Positions 1 through 8,182 are shown, counted from the first letter of the stretch. The stretch is 44,475 nt of DNA from Desulfotignum sp. (GCA_011389555.1 JAABUD010000134.1:1-44475); one strand, 5' to 3'. Numbers and translations are program-made. Notes: a model not told the origin generated them from the letters alone.

Positions 1-167
1 AACTGTTTCGACAAAATGCCGGCACCATTCTGCTGGAATGCAGTGTGCTGCCTCCCTATGCCCGGGCGGTCCATACGGCCACCGGCCTGCCGGTATTTGA
101 CTACATCACCATGATCAACTATCTGTTCCATGCTCTGGAACCCCGCCGCTACCGCGGATTCATGTGA
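1..167 (+). CDS. Asp/Glu racemase-family protein, C-terminal fragment
   Basis: The reading frame is open from base 3 to a TGA at 165-167; the start lies before the window. The visible 54 residues contain LLECSVLPPYA followed by TGLPVFDYITMINYLFHAL. This matches the C-terminal end of the aspartate/glutamate/hydantoin racemase superfamily, where the Glu-Cys of the LEC motif carries the second catalytic cysteine and the TGxPVFD segment follows. Substrate cannot be told from the fragment. It is convergent with the ferredoxin/AOR operon that ends at 636. Confidence 0.7.
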   Translation, partial: LFRQNAGTILLECSVLPPYARAVHTATGLPVFDYITMINYLFHALEPRRYRGFM

Positions 168-238
168 CCAGGCGATTCATCCCCCCGGTCTTCACATCAC
201 AGCATATTCAAATTGTACTCTTTGGCTTCGACCCGTGA

Positions 239-419
239 GGGGCGGTGCTGGTTGCCCTCACCCGTCTGTCCCGGTTGACAGGGTGTAGGGCATGCTGCAC
301 TAAACGGCAAAAACTGCGGGCAGGTATGTCCTCACACAGTTTGCCGTTCTTAACGCTCCGCATGCCCACACCCTGTAACAACCGTGCCAGAATGGGATTC
401 GAGCAACCAGCACCGCCCC
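239..419. ncRNA. Rod-like nested palindrome, candidate structured RNA or MITE-like element
   Basis: The gap 168-635 has no convincing gene. It holds an extended imperfect inverted repeat. The outer arms 239-255 and 403-419 are a perfect 17-bp match. Bases 272-277 pair with 379-384. The middle arms 278-295 and 360-376 pair over 17 bp with one bulged A at 287. The inner arms 303-316 and 337-348 pair over 12 bp with a 2-nt bulge, leaving a tip of about 20 nt. The result is a rod with small internal loops. On the minus strand a promoter-like TTGGCA followed 16 bp later by TATTTC lies just outside the right arm. The length (about 180 nt) and rod shape recall 6S RNA, but I see no diagnostic motif; a MITE or unknown ncRNA is equally possible. 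It lacks the SRP GGAAG tetraloop and tmRNA or RNase P signatures. Confidence 0.4.
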
Positions 420-560
420 CCACTAGCCGAGGAAATAAAGCTGGCGGCACCCCTGCCAACCGGTTCAATATTATCTTATGATGGCCTTTATATGCGATTA
501 CGTTGGGACTGGACCTTGGGTACAATGGACAGGATATGGCTATCTGGCCGTGTGATAGAA

Positions 561-597
561 AAATCAGGGCCTGGTTTTGGAAGCCAGGCCCTGATTT
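561..597. terminator. Strong bidirectional hairpin terminator
   Basis: A perfect 14-bp stem (561-574 with 584-597) encloses a 9-nt loop. It is flanked by T-rich sequence on the plus side (TTTTGTTTTG) and by A residues on the other. It lies 38 bp past the end of the minus-strand ferredoxin gene, so it can end the AOR operon transcript as well as any plus-strand transcript from the left. Confidence 0.8.
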
Positions 598-635
598 TGT
601 TTTGTCTGATTAAAATGGTTACTTGATGCAGCGCT

Positions 636-1124
636 TTATCCCGTTGCCACCGCCTGTCTCTCAGCAGCTGACTGCCGGGCCGCGCCCCGGCGTTTCTTCT
701 GGGTGCTGACACGGTCCACAGACACAAATTCCAGGGCATTCACTTCGCAGAATCTCACACACTGGGGATCCCCGCCGCACAGGTCGCATTTGAACACCTG
801 GTGGGTGGTGGCATTGTACCCCATGGCACCGAAAGGGCAGATCCCCACACAGGACCGGCACCCGATGCATACCTCGTGATCCACCTGTAAAAACCCGAAA
901 TCCGGATCCCGGGAAATGGCCCGGACCGGGCATACATTCATGCAGGGCGCGTCTTCGCACTGCTTGCAGATTACCGGGATATACACGCCCTCCTGTTCCC
1001 ATTTCACCACCTGTATCCGGCTTTTGGCGGGATTGGACACCCCTTCGTGCATCACCGAACACACCTGTTCGCACAGGCGGCACCCCGTGCATTTATCCGC
1101 GTCAACTGTCAGAAATTTATCCAT
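636..1124 (-). CDS. Polyferredoxin, electron-transfer subunit of the aldehyde oxidoreductase
   Basis: This 162-residue protein has four cysteine groups: CTGCRLCEQVC near the N-terminus, CKQCEDAPCMNVCP, CIGCRSCVGICP, and CDLCGGDPQCVRFC. That is enough for four [4Fe-4S] clusters in the DMSO-reductase-B-like/HycB fold. It follows the AOR gene with a 20-bp gap, so it is most likely the iron-sulfur subunit that passes electrons from the tungsten enzyme, like AorA of the Aromatoleum AOR complex. The C-terminal 25 residues are basic and Ala/Arg-rich. A second ferredoxin of the same design (3643-4137) lies on the divergent transcript. Confidence 0.85.
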   Translation of the reverse strand: MDKFLTVDADKCTGCRLCEQVCSVMHEGVSNPAKSRIQVVKWEQEGVYIPVICKQCEDAPCMNVCPVRAISRDPDFGFLQVDHEVCIGCRSCVGICPFGAMGYNATTHQVFKCDLCGGDPQCVRFCEVNALEFVSVDRVSTQKKRRGAARQSAAERQAVATG

Positions 1125-1144
1125 TGTTATCTCCTCGTATATCT

Positions 1145-3085
1145 CTAGAGCAAACGGGTGGGTTCATTTTCCAGACCCAGTCGCTTCAAGGTTTCAGAAG
1201 TGGGTACGCCGTCCTTGTCCCAGCCGTGATGGTCGTAGAATTCATCGATCATGACATTGAACCTGTCTTTGTCGATTCGTTTTCCGATCACATCCGGGGC
1301 CCCTCTGCGGCAGGGCTCGTCAAAGTACCGGTGGTTCAGGGTATCCCCTTTTTTCGGATCATTGCGGGTCAGGCCTTCCCTGAGGTTGAACAGCCGTTCC
1401 AGGTTGTTGCACCGTTCCGCGGCATCCCAGAGCTCTCTGGGCGTGAATTCCAGACCCGTGTTGTAGTAGATCACCTCGGGCCAGTCCTCGAAATTGGGAA
1501 GCGTGGCGCCTAAAAACACGGTGTGGTATTTGCAGATGCCCAGACAGTCCACGGCCATGTACACGTTTTCCTGCCAGAACACCTGCCAGGGTTTGCCGAT
1601 ATACTCGGTGTGCTCGGAAGACAAGGGGCCGTCATAGGGAACCGGGGAACTGTAAATTTTTCTGAGAACGGGTTCCGGCAGGTGATACAGGTCGATGGCC
1701 GGCCGGGACCGCAGATGATCCGAACCCCGGGAGGCGGTGGCGATGTTGAGCGCCAGGCCCGGCGTGGCCCGTTCATCCGAGTGCAGGTTGTTCATGCCCT
1801 TGACCTGGATCAGGTAATCAAAGGCGTTTTTGCCGATCTTTTCAGCCGCCGGAATCCCGCCGTCCGCCAGGACATTGCCCAGCCATCCCGTGCGGGTGCA
1901 GATGTTGTGCACCATCTGGAGCAACGCCTCATCATTGCCGAACCGCAGATCCAGGCCTTCGGTTTCTTTGCTGGTGAGAATCCCCAGCTCGTAAAGCTCC
2001 ATGGCCCAGGCGATCATGCTGCCGATCTCCAGGTTGTCCACCCCGTACTGGTTCACCAGGTGGTTGCCCGTGAGCACGGTTTCAATGCTCTTGCAGTCGG
2101 GTTCCGCACCAAAGGCTCCCAAAGAGGTGTATTCCGGACCTTCGTCGTATTTTCCCTTGTACAGCCCGGACTGGATCTTGTACTGGGCCCGGCAGTGGAC
2201 CTGGCATCCGAAGCACCCGGTCATGTGGTGCGGCCCCATGGTTTCGGCGGCATAATCGTCAATGGCTTCGGGCTCGATCTCGTCGGCATATTCCATCTGG
2301 TTGTACTGGAAATTCCGGGTCCGCACTCCGCCCCAGCAGTTGGTGGCTCCCCAGATGAACGGGGTTCCCAGTGCTCCCTGGATCTGGTTGACCTTGGCGC
2401 CGGTGATCTGGTCGATGAATTTCTTGTTATGCTCCAGCGCATCCATGGGATGGGCGATCTTGATGTCCATGGTGCCCCTGACCGCCACGGCCTTGAGGTT
2501 TTTGGATCCCATGACACAGCCCAGGCCCGTGCGGCCCCCGGCATTTTTGATACCGGTCATGACACAGGCATAGGTCACCAAATTTTCCCCGGCCTGTCCG
2601 ATGACCATGCTTTTGACTTCTTCATCATCCAGTTCGTCTCTGATGGCCCACTGGGTGTCGGTGCTGTTTTTGCCCCACAGGTGGCCGGCATCCCGGATCT
2701 CGATCTCACCATTGTGAATCCACAGATACACGGGTTTGTCCGCCTTGCCCGTGATGACCAGGTGGTGAAACCCGGCCCAGGCCATTTCCGGGGCAAAAAA
2801 TCCCCCCATGTTGCAGGACCCCAGCAGGCCGGTCAAGGGCGACTTGGCCATGACATGGGTTCTTGCCGTGGCAGATGCACATGTGGCGGTCAACAGCCCG
2901 CCGCTGACGATCAAAGGATTATCCGGTCCCTGGGGATCGCATCCTTCGGGGGCGTGGTTGTAAAGCAGATAGGCGTCCATTCCCCGGCCGCCGATGAATT
3001 TTTTTCTCATTTCCAAAAGGATGGGCTTGATCTCCACATCCCCCGTGGTCAGATTGATATAGGCGATTTTGCGGTCCAATGCCAT
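1145..3085 (-). CDS. aor: Aldehyde ferredoxin oxidoreductase (tungsten/molybdopterin)
   Basis: This 646-residue AOR-family enzyme oxidises aldehydes to acids (or the reverse) with low-potential electrons, using a bis-pterin W or Mo cofactor and one [4Fe-4S] cluster. Visible features are the N-terminal GGRGMDAYLLY pterin-binding segment, the AGGRTGLGCVMGSKNLKAV segment near residue 185, the CFGCQVHC cluster motif near residue 291, and a late cysteine in DCLGICKYH. The ATG at 3085 was chosen because AAGGAGGG sits just upstream; an in-frame start further up (3175) would add 30 residues overlapping the zinc-ribbon gene and lacks family similarity. It sits between zinc-ribbon and ferredoxin genes in one operon. 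Substrate is unknown; aryl or amino-acid-derived aldehydes fit the surroundings. Confidence 0.93.
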   Translation of the reverse strand: MALDRKIAYINLTTGDVEIKPILLEMRKKFIGGRGMDAYLLYNHAPEGCDPQGPDNPLIVSGGLLTATCASATARTHVMAKSPLTGLLGSCNMGGFFAPEMAWAGFHHLVITGKADKPVYLWIHNGEIEIRDAGHLWGKNSTDTQWAIRDELDDEEVKSMVIGQAGENLVTYACVMTGIKNAGGRTGLGCVMGSKNLKAVAVRGTMDIKIAHPMDALEHNKKFIDQITGAKVNQIQGALGTPFIWGATNCWGGVRTRNFQYNQMEYADEIEPEAIDDYAAETMGPHHMTGCFGCQVHCRAQYKIQSGLYKGKYDEGPEYTSLGAFGAEPDCKSIETVLTGNHLVNQYGVDNLEIGSMIAWAMELYELGILTSKETEGLDLRFGNDEALLQMVHNICTRTGWLGNVLADGGIPAAEKIGKNAFDYLIQVKGMNNLHSDERATPGLALNIATASRGSDHLRSRPAIDLYHLPEPVLRKIYSSPVPYDGPLSSEHTEYIGKPWQVFWQENVYMAVDCLGICKYHTVFLGATLPNFEDWPEVIYYNTGLEFTPRELWDAAERCNNLERLFNLREGLTRNDPKKGDTLNHRYFDEPCRRGAPDVIGKRIDKDRFNVMIDEFYDHHGWDKDGVPTSETLKRLGLENEPTRLL

Positions 3086-3104
3086 GTGTTGTTCCCTCCT
3101 TGAT

Positions 3105-3380
3105 CTAGTTGGAATCGCTGTCAGACGTTCCCAGTTTTTTTTCCAGGGTTTCCCGGGCCAGTTTCCGGTTGACATCCCAGACCGGACCCCGGATTCTGGG
3201 CAGTTCCGGTGTCACCCAGAACAGACGATAGGTCATGCCGCAGGTGGGACAGGAGATCTGTTCGCTGCCCGGCGCCGGGGTGATCCGGCCCATGCAGCTG
3301 GGGTTGTGACACCTCACTTTACCAAACGTCCGGGTACTGCGAAGCGATTCAGATGAGGAGACCCTTTCTTTCTCTGCCAT
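3105..3380 (-). CDS. Small zinc-ribbon protein of the AOR operon
   Basis: This 91-residue protein has two Cys pairs (CHNPSC and CPTC) separated by about 16 residues, in the pattern of a zinc ribbon, followed by a charged helical tail. It is the first gene of the operon zinc-ribbon/AOR/ferredoxin, 19 bp before AOR. I cannot assign a function; a role in AOR assembly or regulation is a guess from position. The start ATG at 3380 is preceded by AAGGAG-like sequence. Confidence 0.65.
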   Translation of the reverse strand: MAEKERVSSSESLRSTRTFGKVRCHNPSCMGRITPAPGSEQISCPTCGMTYRLFWVTPELPRIRGPVWDVNRKLARETLEKKLGTSDSDSN

Positions 3381-3453
3381 GTTACACTCCTTATGATAAT
3401 GGGGTTGGAAGCCTTTTGTTCAGCCGCCTGAAAATTCTTTCATACCGCATCCG

Positions 3454-3467
3454 TTCATTATAATGAA
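3454..3467. promoter_or_regulatory. Perfect 14-bp palindrome, candidate operator of the AOR operon
   Basis: TTCATTATAATGAA is a perfect palindrome located 2 bp downstream of the predicted minus-strand -10 box, covering the expected transcription start of the zinc-ribbon/AOR/ferredoxin operon. A dimeric repressor site is the simplest reading. No regulator gene is adjacent, so the binder is unknown. Confidence 0.5.
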
Positions 3468-3469
3468 TT

Positions 3470-3497
3470 TTTATACCAGAGATTCATCAAATGTCAA
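3470..3497 (-). promoter_or_regulatory. Sigma-70-type promoter of the AOR operon
   Basis: On the minus strand TTGACA (3497-3492) is followed after 16 bp by TATAAA (3475-3470). It lies about 90 bp before the zinc-ribbon start and directly before the palindrome at 3454-3467. Confidence 0.6.
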
Positions 3498-3547
3498 CCC
3501 ATTTATTACTAAATATAACCTTATAATTCAATGTGTTTATTTTTAAT

Positions 3548-3574
3548 TTGACATGCCGGGCGATTCAGTATACA
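3548..3574 (+). promoter_or_regulatory. Possible promoter of the ferredoxin/FAD oxidoreductase pair
   Basis: TTGACA (3548-3553) is followed by TATACA (3569-3574) after a short 15-bp spacer, about 70 bp before the ferredoxin start. With the minus-strand promoter at 3470-3497 it makes a divergent control region. The spacer is shorter than ideal. Confidence 0.4.
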
Positions 3575-3642
3575 GGTAGAAACCATAATTTTTGTTCACT
3601 ATGTTGAATTTTAAACCGGAACGGAACCCAAAAAGGACTTAC

Positions 3643-4137
3643 ATGATGAACATGCGGCGAGAACAGCTTGCGATCGATCTTGAAAAATGCACGGGATGCC
3701 GGCGATGCATGATTGCCTGTGCCATGAAGCATCACGGCCGCATCGATCCGGATCTTTCCAGAGTGAACGTCATCGGGTTCGATTCACAGGACCTGAATGT
3801 ACCGGTGATCTGCATGGCCTGTGACACGGCCCCGTGCATCAAGGTGTGTCCCATGAACGCCCGGATCCGCCGGGCCAACGGCACAGTGACCACCAACACC
3901 GATGTCTGCATCGGGTGCCGGGCCTGTGTCTATATCTGCCCGGTGGGAAGCCCCCGGATCGATCCCTGTACCGGTCAGACCATGACCTGTGACATGTGCG
4001 AAGATGAAACCGAGCCCTGGTGCGTGGCAGCCTGCCGCCAGGAAAAAGCGTTGACGATTTGCACACCCGGGGGCACATCTCATCGTGCGGCCCGCAAGGC
4101 TGCCGGCAAAACCAGAAAACTTCACACCCGTGGATAA
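3643..4137 (+). CDS. Polyferredoxin paired with FAD oxidoreductase
   Basis: This 164-residue iron-sulfur protein has four cysteine groups (CTGCRRCMIAC, CMACDTAPCIKVCP, CIGCRACVYICP, CDMCEDETEPWCVAAC), so four [4Fe-4S] clusters are expected. It is a paralogue of the ferredoxin at 636-1124. The ATG at 3643 follows AAAAGGAC at good spacing; an upstream ATG at 3592 has no comparable ribosome site. It precedes the FAD enzyme by 34 bp, suggesting the two form an electron-transfer module, probably serving AOR on the opposite strand. Confidence 0.85.
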   Translation: MMNMRREQLAIDLEKCTGCRRCMIACAMKHHGRIDPDLSRVNVIGFDSQDLNVPVICMACDTAPCIKVCPMNARIRRANGTVTTNTDVCIGCRACVYICPVGSPRIDPCTGQTMTCDMCEDETEPWCVAACRQEKALTICTPGGTSHRAARKAAGKTRKLHTRG

Positions 4138-4171
4138 TGGTAACAACAATGATGGATAAAGGCAGGATGTT

Positions 4172-5431
4172 ATGAAACTTGTGATTATCGGAAACGGTAT
4201 TGCCGGCAACCAGGTGGCGTTCGATGTGCGCCAAAAAGACCCGGGTGCACGGATTGTCATTCTTTCCGCGGAAGATGTACCGGAATATGATCCCTGCTCT
4301 CTTCCCTATTTTCTCGGGGGAGAATGCCTTCGTGCGGATGTTTTCAGAAAAACACCGGACGATTATACCACCCATCGCATCGAACTTTTCTATGACAGCA
4401 AGGTGGTGTCCATTGACCCGGAAGCCGGAATTGTCACCACCCACACCGGGGAACAGATCGGATATGACAAACTGGTGCTGGCCCATGGCGGAGATCTGTT
4501 CATTCCGCCCATTCCCGGCATTGACACCCCGGGCGTGTTTTCATGTAAACAGCTCGGGGAAACGCAGAAACTGGCGGCGCACAAGGGTACCCGTGCTGTG
4601 GTCATCGGTTCCGGGGCCATCGGTATCGAAGCGGCCGAAGCATTGAAACGGAAAGGATATGCGGTCTATATCATCGAGCTGATGGACTGGATTCTGCCTT
4701 CTTTGTTTGATGAACCCACGGCCAGACGTCTGGAAAACGAGCTGACCGGATATGGTATTCAGGTGTTCACCCATGAAAAAGTGCTGGAAATAAAGGGCGC
4801 GGGGCAGGTTATCGCCGTGGTCACGGACCGGCGCACCATAGACTGTGACACCGTGGTGGTGGCCACGGGCGTGGTGCCGGGAACGGCCCTGGCCCAGACT
4901 GCGGGCATCGAGACGGGCCGGGGTATCCAGGTGAACCGGCAGATGCAGACCAGCGTACCTGATATCTATGCCTGCGGTGACTGTGTGGAAACCATCGATG
5001 CCTGCACCGGGGAGACGGCCATGTTCCAGCTCAAGCACAACGCCATCGAGCAGGCCCAGGTCGCAGCAAAACATATCCTTGGAGAACCCACCCGATACCT
5101 GGGGGCCTATGCCTTTGCCCGGGCTCATTTTTTTGACACCCACGCCGCCACCTTCGGCAAAACCCAGCGGGCCACCGACTGTATCCTGGGAGACAAGCGG
5201 ATCATTGAACGAGAAGACGGGAAAAACTATCTGCGGGTGGTGCTGCTGAATCACCAGATCGTGGGGGGGCAGGCCATCGGCAGCTTTGCCGATGAGTTGG
5301 GGCTGCTCATCGGTGCCATGTGGCGGAAAGATGATTTCCTGAAAATTGCCGCAAAAATGAGAACCCTGCCCAGAGGCGGGGCCGTGCATGCCTGGCCCAT
5401 GGTCCGGCTGGGCCGGCTTCTGGGAATGTAG
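4172..5431 (+). CDS. FAD-dependent pyridine nucleotide-disulfide-type oxidoreductase
   Basis: This 419-residue flavoprotein has an N-terminal FAD-binding Rossmann motif (VIIGNGIAGNQVA), a second NAD(P)H-binding motif near residue 145 (VVIGSGAIGIEAAEAL) and the conserved IYACGDC motif before the C-terminal domain. It resembles NADH-dependent rubredoxin/ferredoxin reductases. In the Aromatoleum AorABC complex an FAD subunit (AorC) links AOR to NAD+, and this gene with its ferredoxin is a likely counterpart here. That role is inference from position. It ends 2 bp from the convergent MoaD-like gene. Confidence 0.8.
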   Translation: MKLVIIGNGIAGNQVAFDVRQKDPGARIVILSAEDVPEYDPCSLPYFLGGECLRADVFRKTPDDYTTHRIELFYDSKVVSIDPEAGIVTTHTGEQIGYDKLVLAHGGDLFIPPIPGIDTPGVFSCKQLGETQKLAAHKGTRAVVIGSGAIGIEAAEALKRKGYAVYIIELMDWILPSLFDEPTARRLENELTGYGIQVFTHEKVLEIKGAGQVIAVVTDRRTIDCDTVVVATGVVPGTALAQTAGIETGRGIQVNRQMQTSVPDIYACGDCVETIDACTGETAMFQLKHNAIEQAQVAAKHILGEPTRYLGAYAFARAHFFDTHAATFGKTQRATDCILGDKRIIEREDGKNYLRVVLLNHQIVGGQAIGSFADELGLLIGAMWRKDDFLKIAAKMRTLPRGGAVHAWPMVRLGRLLGM

Positions 5432-5433
5432 CC

Positions 5434-5706
5434 TTATCCCCCGGCCAGAAATGTGATGATCTGGATATCATCGCCGGGGACCACCGGTTTTTCCAGCTCG
5501 CCCGGAAACGCGCTTTCCGCATTCAGATAGATTTCGATATGGCCGTGTAATTTGCCGTTGGGATCAAACAGCTCTTTTTCCATGGCCGGGTACTGCCGGA
5601 TCAGGTCCGCCAGTGCCCGGCCCACGGTATCTCCGTGAACCTCCACGTTTTTCCTGCCGTCTGTATGCTGCCGATGAACCAGATGAATATGAACCATCGC
5701 TGTCAT
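5434..5706 (-). CDS. MoaD/ThiS-family sulfur carrier protein
   Basis: This 90-residue beta-grasp protein ends in ITFLAGG, the Gly-Gly tail that is adenylated and thiocarboxylated in MoaD/ThiS sulfur carriers. The ATG at 5706 follows AAAAGGA with 7-nt spacing; longer frames upstream run into the end of hutH. MoaD supplies sulfur for the pterin dithiolene, and MoaD-like genes often accompany AOR genes, so this carrier probably serves the W-pterin cofactor of the neighbouring AOR. Confidence 0.8.
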   Translation of the reverse strand: MTAMVHIHLVHRQHTDGRKNVEVHGDTVGRALADLIRQYPAMEKELFDPNGKLHGHIEIYLNAESAFPGELEKPVVPGDDIQIITFLAGG

Positions 5707-5770
5707 GTGTGTGTCCTTTTCACGGCACGGATGACCGTGATGTTGTGAGTTTCTTAAAACTTCCATAATA

Positions 5771-7306
5771 TCAATACAGTTTCCCCACAGCCGATTCCAC
5801 AGCCCTGACAATGGCGCCGTCTTCCAGCAGGGTCTTGACCGCGGCAATATCCTTGGACAGCTGCCGGTCCTCTTTCATGTAGTTGACATGCTGTCGGATG
5901 GTGCGGTAGGCGGCCAGGGTCCCGTCTCCGGCCTTGATGTTGGTGAACAGATCAATGGCCTGGGCCCCGCACAGCAGCTCGATGGCAATGACGTTTTCCG
6001 TGTTCAGAACAATGTCCCGGCATTTTCGGGCGGCAAACGCCCCCATGGACACATGATCCTCCTTGTTGGCCGAGGTGGGAATGGAATCCACGGATGCGGG
6101 ATGGGCCAGCCCCTTGTTTTCCGATACCAGGGCCGCGGCCGCATATTGCGCGATCATGTACCCGGAATTCAATCCCCCGTCTTCCACCAGAAACGCGGGC
6201 AGACCGGACAATTGGGGATTGACCAGGCGCTCGATGCGCCGTTCGGAGATATTGGCCAGCTCGGCAATGGCAATGCCTAAAAAATCACAGGCCAGGGCCA
6301 GGGGCTGGCCGTGAAAATTGCCCCCGGACAGAAACTCTTCAGATTCCGGAAAAATCAAGGGATTTTCCGTGGATGCATTCATTTCCACCCGGATGACCCG
6401 GTTTACATGGGAAAACGCGTCCCAGGACGCGCCGTGCACCTGGGGGGAACACCGCAGTGTGTAGGCATCCTGAACCCGTGAGCAGTCCTTGTGCGATGAG
6501 ATGATTCCCGAATTCTGTGTGATTTTGAGCATGTTTTCCGCCGCCATGATCTGGCCGGGATGGGGACGGGCCTGATGGATTCTCGGATCAAACGCAGACC
6601 GGGTGCCCATCAGGGTTTCAAGACTCATGGACGCGGCGATGTCCGCATGTTTGCATAAGTTTAACGCATCATGCAGGGCCAGGCACCCCAGCGCGATCAT
6701 GAACTGGGTGCCGTTGATCAGGGCCAGGCCTTCTCCGGCAGCCAGTTCCAGGGGCTTCAAAGACCTCGCTGCCAGGGCTTTGGCACCAAACATGCGCTGC
6801 CCGCCCACCACGGCTTCTCCCTCACCGATCATCACCAAAGACAGGTGGGCCATGGGCACCAGGTCGCCGCTGGCCCCCACCGACCCTTTTTCCGGAACCA
6901 CCGGCACAATTCCGGAATTGAGCAGGTCTGCCAGCATCTCGATGGTCGCGAGACGCAACCCGGAATTGCCCCGGCAAAAATCGTTGATCCGCAGGGCCAT
7001 CATGGCCCGGACCACATCCTCGGGCATCTCTTTCCCCATCCCGGCTGCATGGGACAATAAAATTTTTTTCTGGAGCCGTTTTGTATCGGCATAAGAGATG
7101 GGAACATCGGACAATGCCCCGAAACCGGTGGTCACCCCGTAGATATGTTCACCATTTTCCACCCAGGTCTCCACCAGGTTCCGGGCCTTGTGAATCCGGT
7201 TTTTGGACCTTTCCGCAATGGCGACCCCCCAACTGTTTCTGGCAATACCCACCAGGTCTTCCAGTTGAAAACGATCCCCGTCCAGAACAATGGTTTTCTC
7301 ATTCAT
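5771..7306 (-). CDS. hutH: Histidine ammonia-lyase
   Basis: This 511-residue enzyme converts L-histidine to urocanate and ammonia, the first step of the Hut pathway. The MIO-forming Ala-Ser-Gly is at 145-147 within GSVGASGDL. The catalytic Tyr56 lies in IYGVTTGFG. His86 in LLSHAAG is the histidine-specific selectivity residue, and KEDHVSMG retains the Glu typical of HAL. Length is normal for the family. The start overlaps the hutC stop by 4 bp (ATGA), so translation is coupled. It differs clearly from the second MIO enzyme of this window (41939-43561), which lacks both histidine-specific residues. Confidence 0.95.
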   Translation of the reverse strand: MNEKTIVLDGDRFQLEDLVGIARNSWGVAIAERSKNRIHKARNLVETWVENGEHIYGVTTGFGALSDVPISYADTKRLQKKILLSHAAGMGKEMPEDVVRAMMALRINDFCRGNSGLRLATIEMLADLLNSGIVPVVPEKGSVGASGDLVPMAHLSLVMIGEGEAVVGGQRMFGAKALAARSLKPLELAAGEGLALINGTQFMIALGCLALHDALNLCKHADIAASMSLETLMGTRSAFDPRIHQARPHPGQIMAAENMLKITQNSGIISSHKDCSRVQDAYTLRCSPQVHGASWDAFSHVNRVIRVEMNASTENPLIFPESEEFLSGGNFHGQPLALACDFLGIAIAELANISERRIERLVNPQLSGLPAFLVEDGGLNSGYMIAQYAAAALVSENKGLAHPASVDSIPTSANKEDHVSMGAFAARKCRDIVLNTENVIAIELLCGAQAIDLFTNIKAGDGTLAAYRTIRQHVNYMKEDRQLSKDIAAVKTLLEDGAIVRAVESAVGKLY

Positions 7307-8031
7307 TCAGATTGCCCCCTGTTGAAGGTTCCTTTCAGTTTATAGCGAAACCCCGGTGAAATCATGGTACTGTAAGTGGCCACCCGATCAAAGGACCAGG
7401 TGCGCCGGGTCAGTCGCAGACAGGGTTCCGCCGCATCGATCTGCAGATATTTGAGCACATGGGCCGGGCATCGCACCGCCTCGATCCCGTGTTCCGCGGC
7501 CTGGACCGGGGCGGTCTCCAGCAGATAATCACTGGGGGTCGTCCGGGTATAATCCTGGGCCAGATACGCCGGGGCCACGGCCGGGTTGATATGCCGTTCG
7601 GAATACTGAACCCCCACTCCCCGGTCCCTGTGCAGCAGAATGGAATGAAACACCTTGTCTCCGGGCACCAGGCCCAATCGGGCGGCAATGTCCATATCTG
7701 CACACTCTTCCACCAGGAGCAGCACCTCACAGGAATGAACCCCGCCCCAGTCTGCAATTTCTCTGGCAATGCTTTTGATTTCCAGTAAGGCCGCATCGGG
7801 TTTCGGACGGGCCACAAACGTGCCCACCCCCTGTATCCGGACAATACGCCCTTCTTCGGTCAACTCCTTGAGGGCCCGGTTGGCGGTCATCCGGGAGGTG
7901 GCAAACGCTTCGGACAATTGCGCTTCCGAAGGTACCCGGTCATCCGGCTTCAGGTGTCCGGCATCCATTTCCCGGATCAGGTGCTGCTTGATCTGTTCAT
8001 ACAACGCCAGAGGGCGTGTCGATGTTCCCAC
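7303..8031 (-). CDS. hutC: GntR/HutC-family histidine utilisation repressor
   Basis: This 242-residue regulator has an N-terminal winged helix of the GntR type (about residues 8-75, with PSEAQLSEAFATSRMTANRAL) and a C-terminal UTRA ligand-binding domain. HutC represses hut genes and is released by urocanate. The start is GTG at 8031, with AAGG 7 nt upstream. It is transcribed before hutH and overlaps it by 4 bp, so repressor and lyase are co-expressed. A matching operator lies in the divergent spacer at 8119-8134. Confidence 0.9.
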   Translation of the reverse strand: MGTSTRPLALYEQIKQHLIREMDAGHLKPDDRVPSEAQLSEAFATSRMTANRALKELTEEGRIVRIQGVGTFVARPKPDAALLEIKSIAREIADWGGVHSCEVLLLVEECADMDIAARLGLVPGDKVFHSILLHRDRGVGVQYSERHINPAVAPAYLAQDYTRTTPSDYLLETAPVQAAEHGIEAVRCPAHVLKYLQIDAAEPCLRLTRRTWSFDRVATYSTMISPGFRYKLKGTFNRGQSE

Positions 8032-8102
8032 AGTGCATCCTTACCTGATTGACAGGTTCGCTTTTCACAATCATTTTCTCTGATCATGAATTCACAAAAA
8101 AC

Positions 8103-8129
8103 TTGACATCTCATCTATACTTGTATAGA
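8103..8129 (+). promoter_or_regulatory. Promoter of hutU
   Basis: TTGACA (8103-8108) and TATAGA (8124-8129) are separated by 15 bp, about 55 bp before hutU. The -10 box lies inside the HutC-like palindrome, which fits repression by occlusion. Confidence 0.55.
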
Positions 8130-8134
8130 CAAGT
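8119..8134. promoter_or_regulatory. HutC-like operator
   Basis: ACTTGTATAGACAAGT has perfect 6-bp arms (ACTTGT/ACAAGT) around ATAG. It matches the TTGTATATACAA-type site known for HutC in other bacteria. It lies between divergent hutC-hutH and hutU-hutI, so one site can control both directions. Confidence 0.75.
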
Positions 8135-8182
8135 ATTAGCCAATCCACCCCGAAATGTCAACACCTTGCGGAGGAAAAAAAA

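Noticed and set aside
239-419. SRP RNA, tmRNA or RNase P RNA at the nested palindrome
   Set aside because: The diagnostic GGAAG tetraloop region, tRNA-like ends and P-RNA conserved blocks are not visible.
1523-3103. Long plus-strand open frame (526 codons) opposite AOR
   Set aside because: It is a shadow of the AOR gene caused by GC-rich third codon positions; the antisense protein is Gly/His/Val-rich with no family signature.
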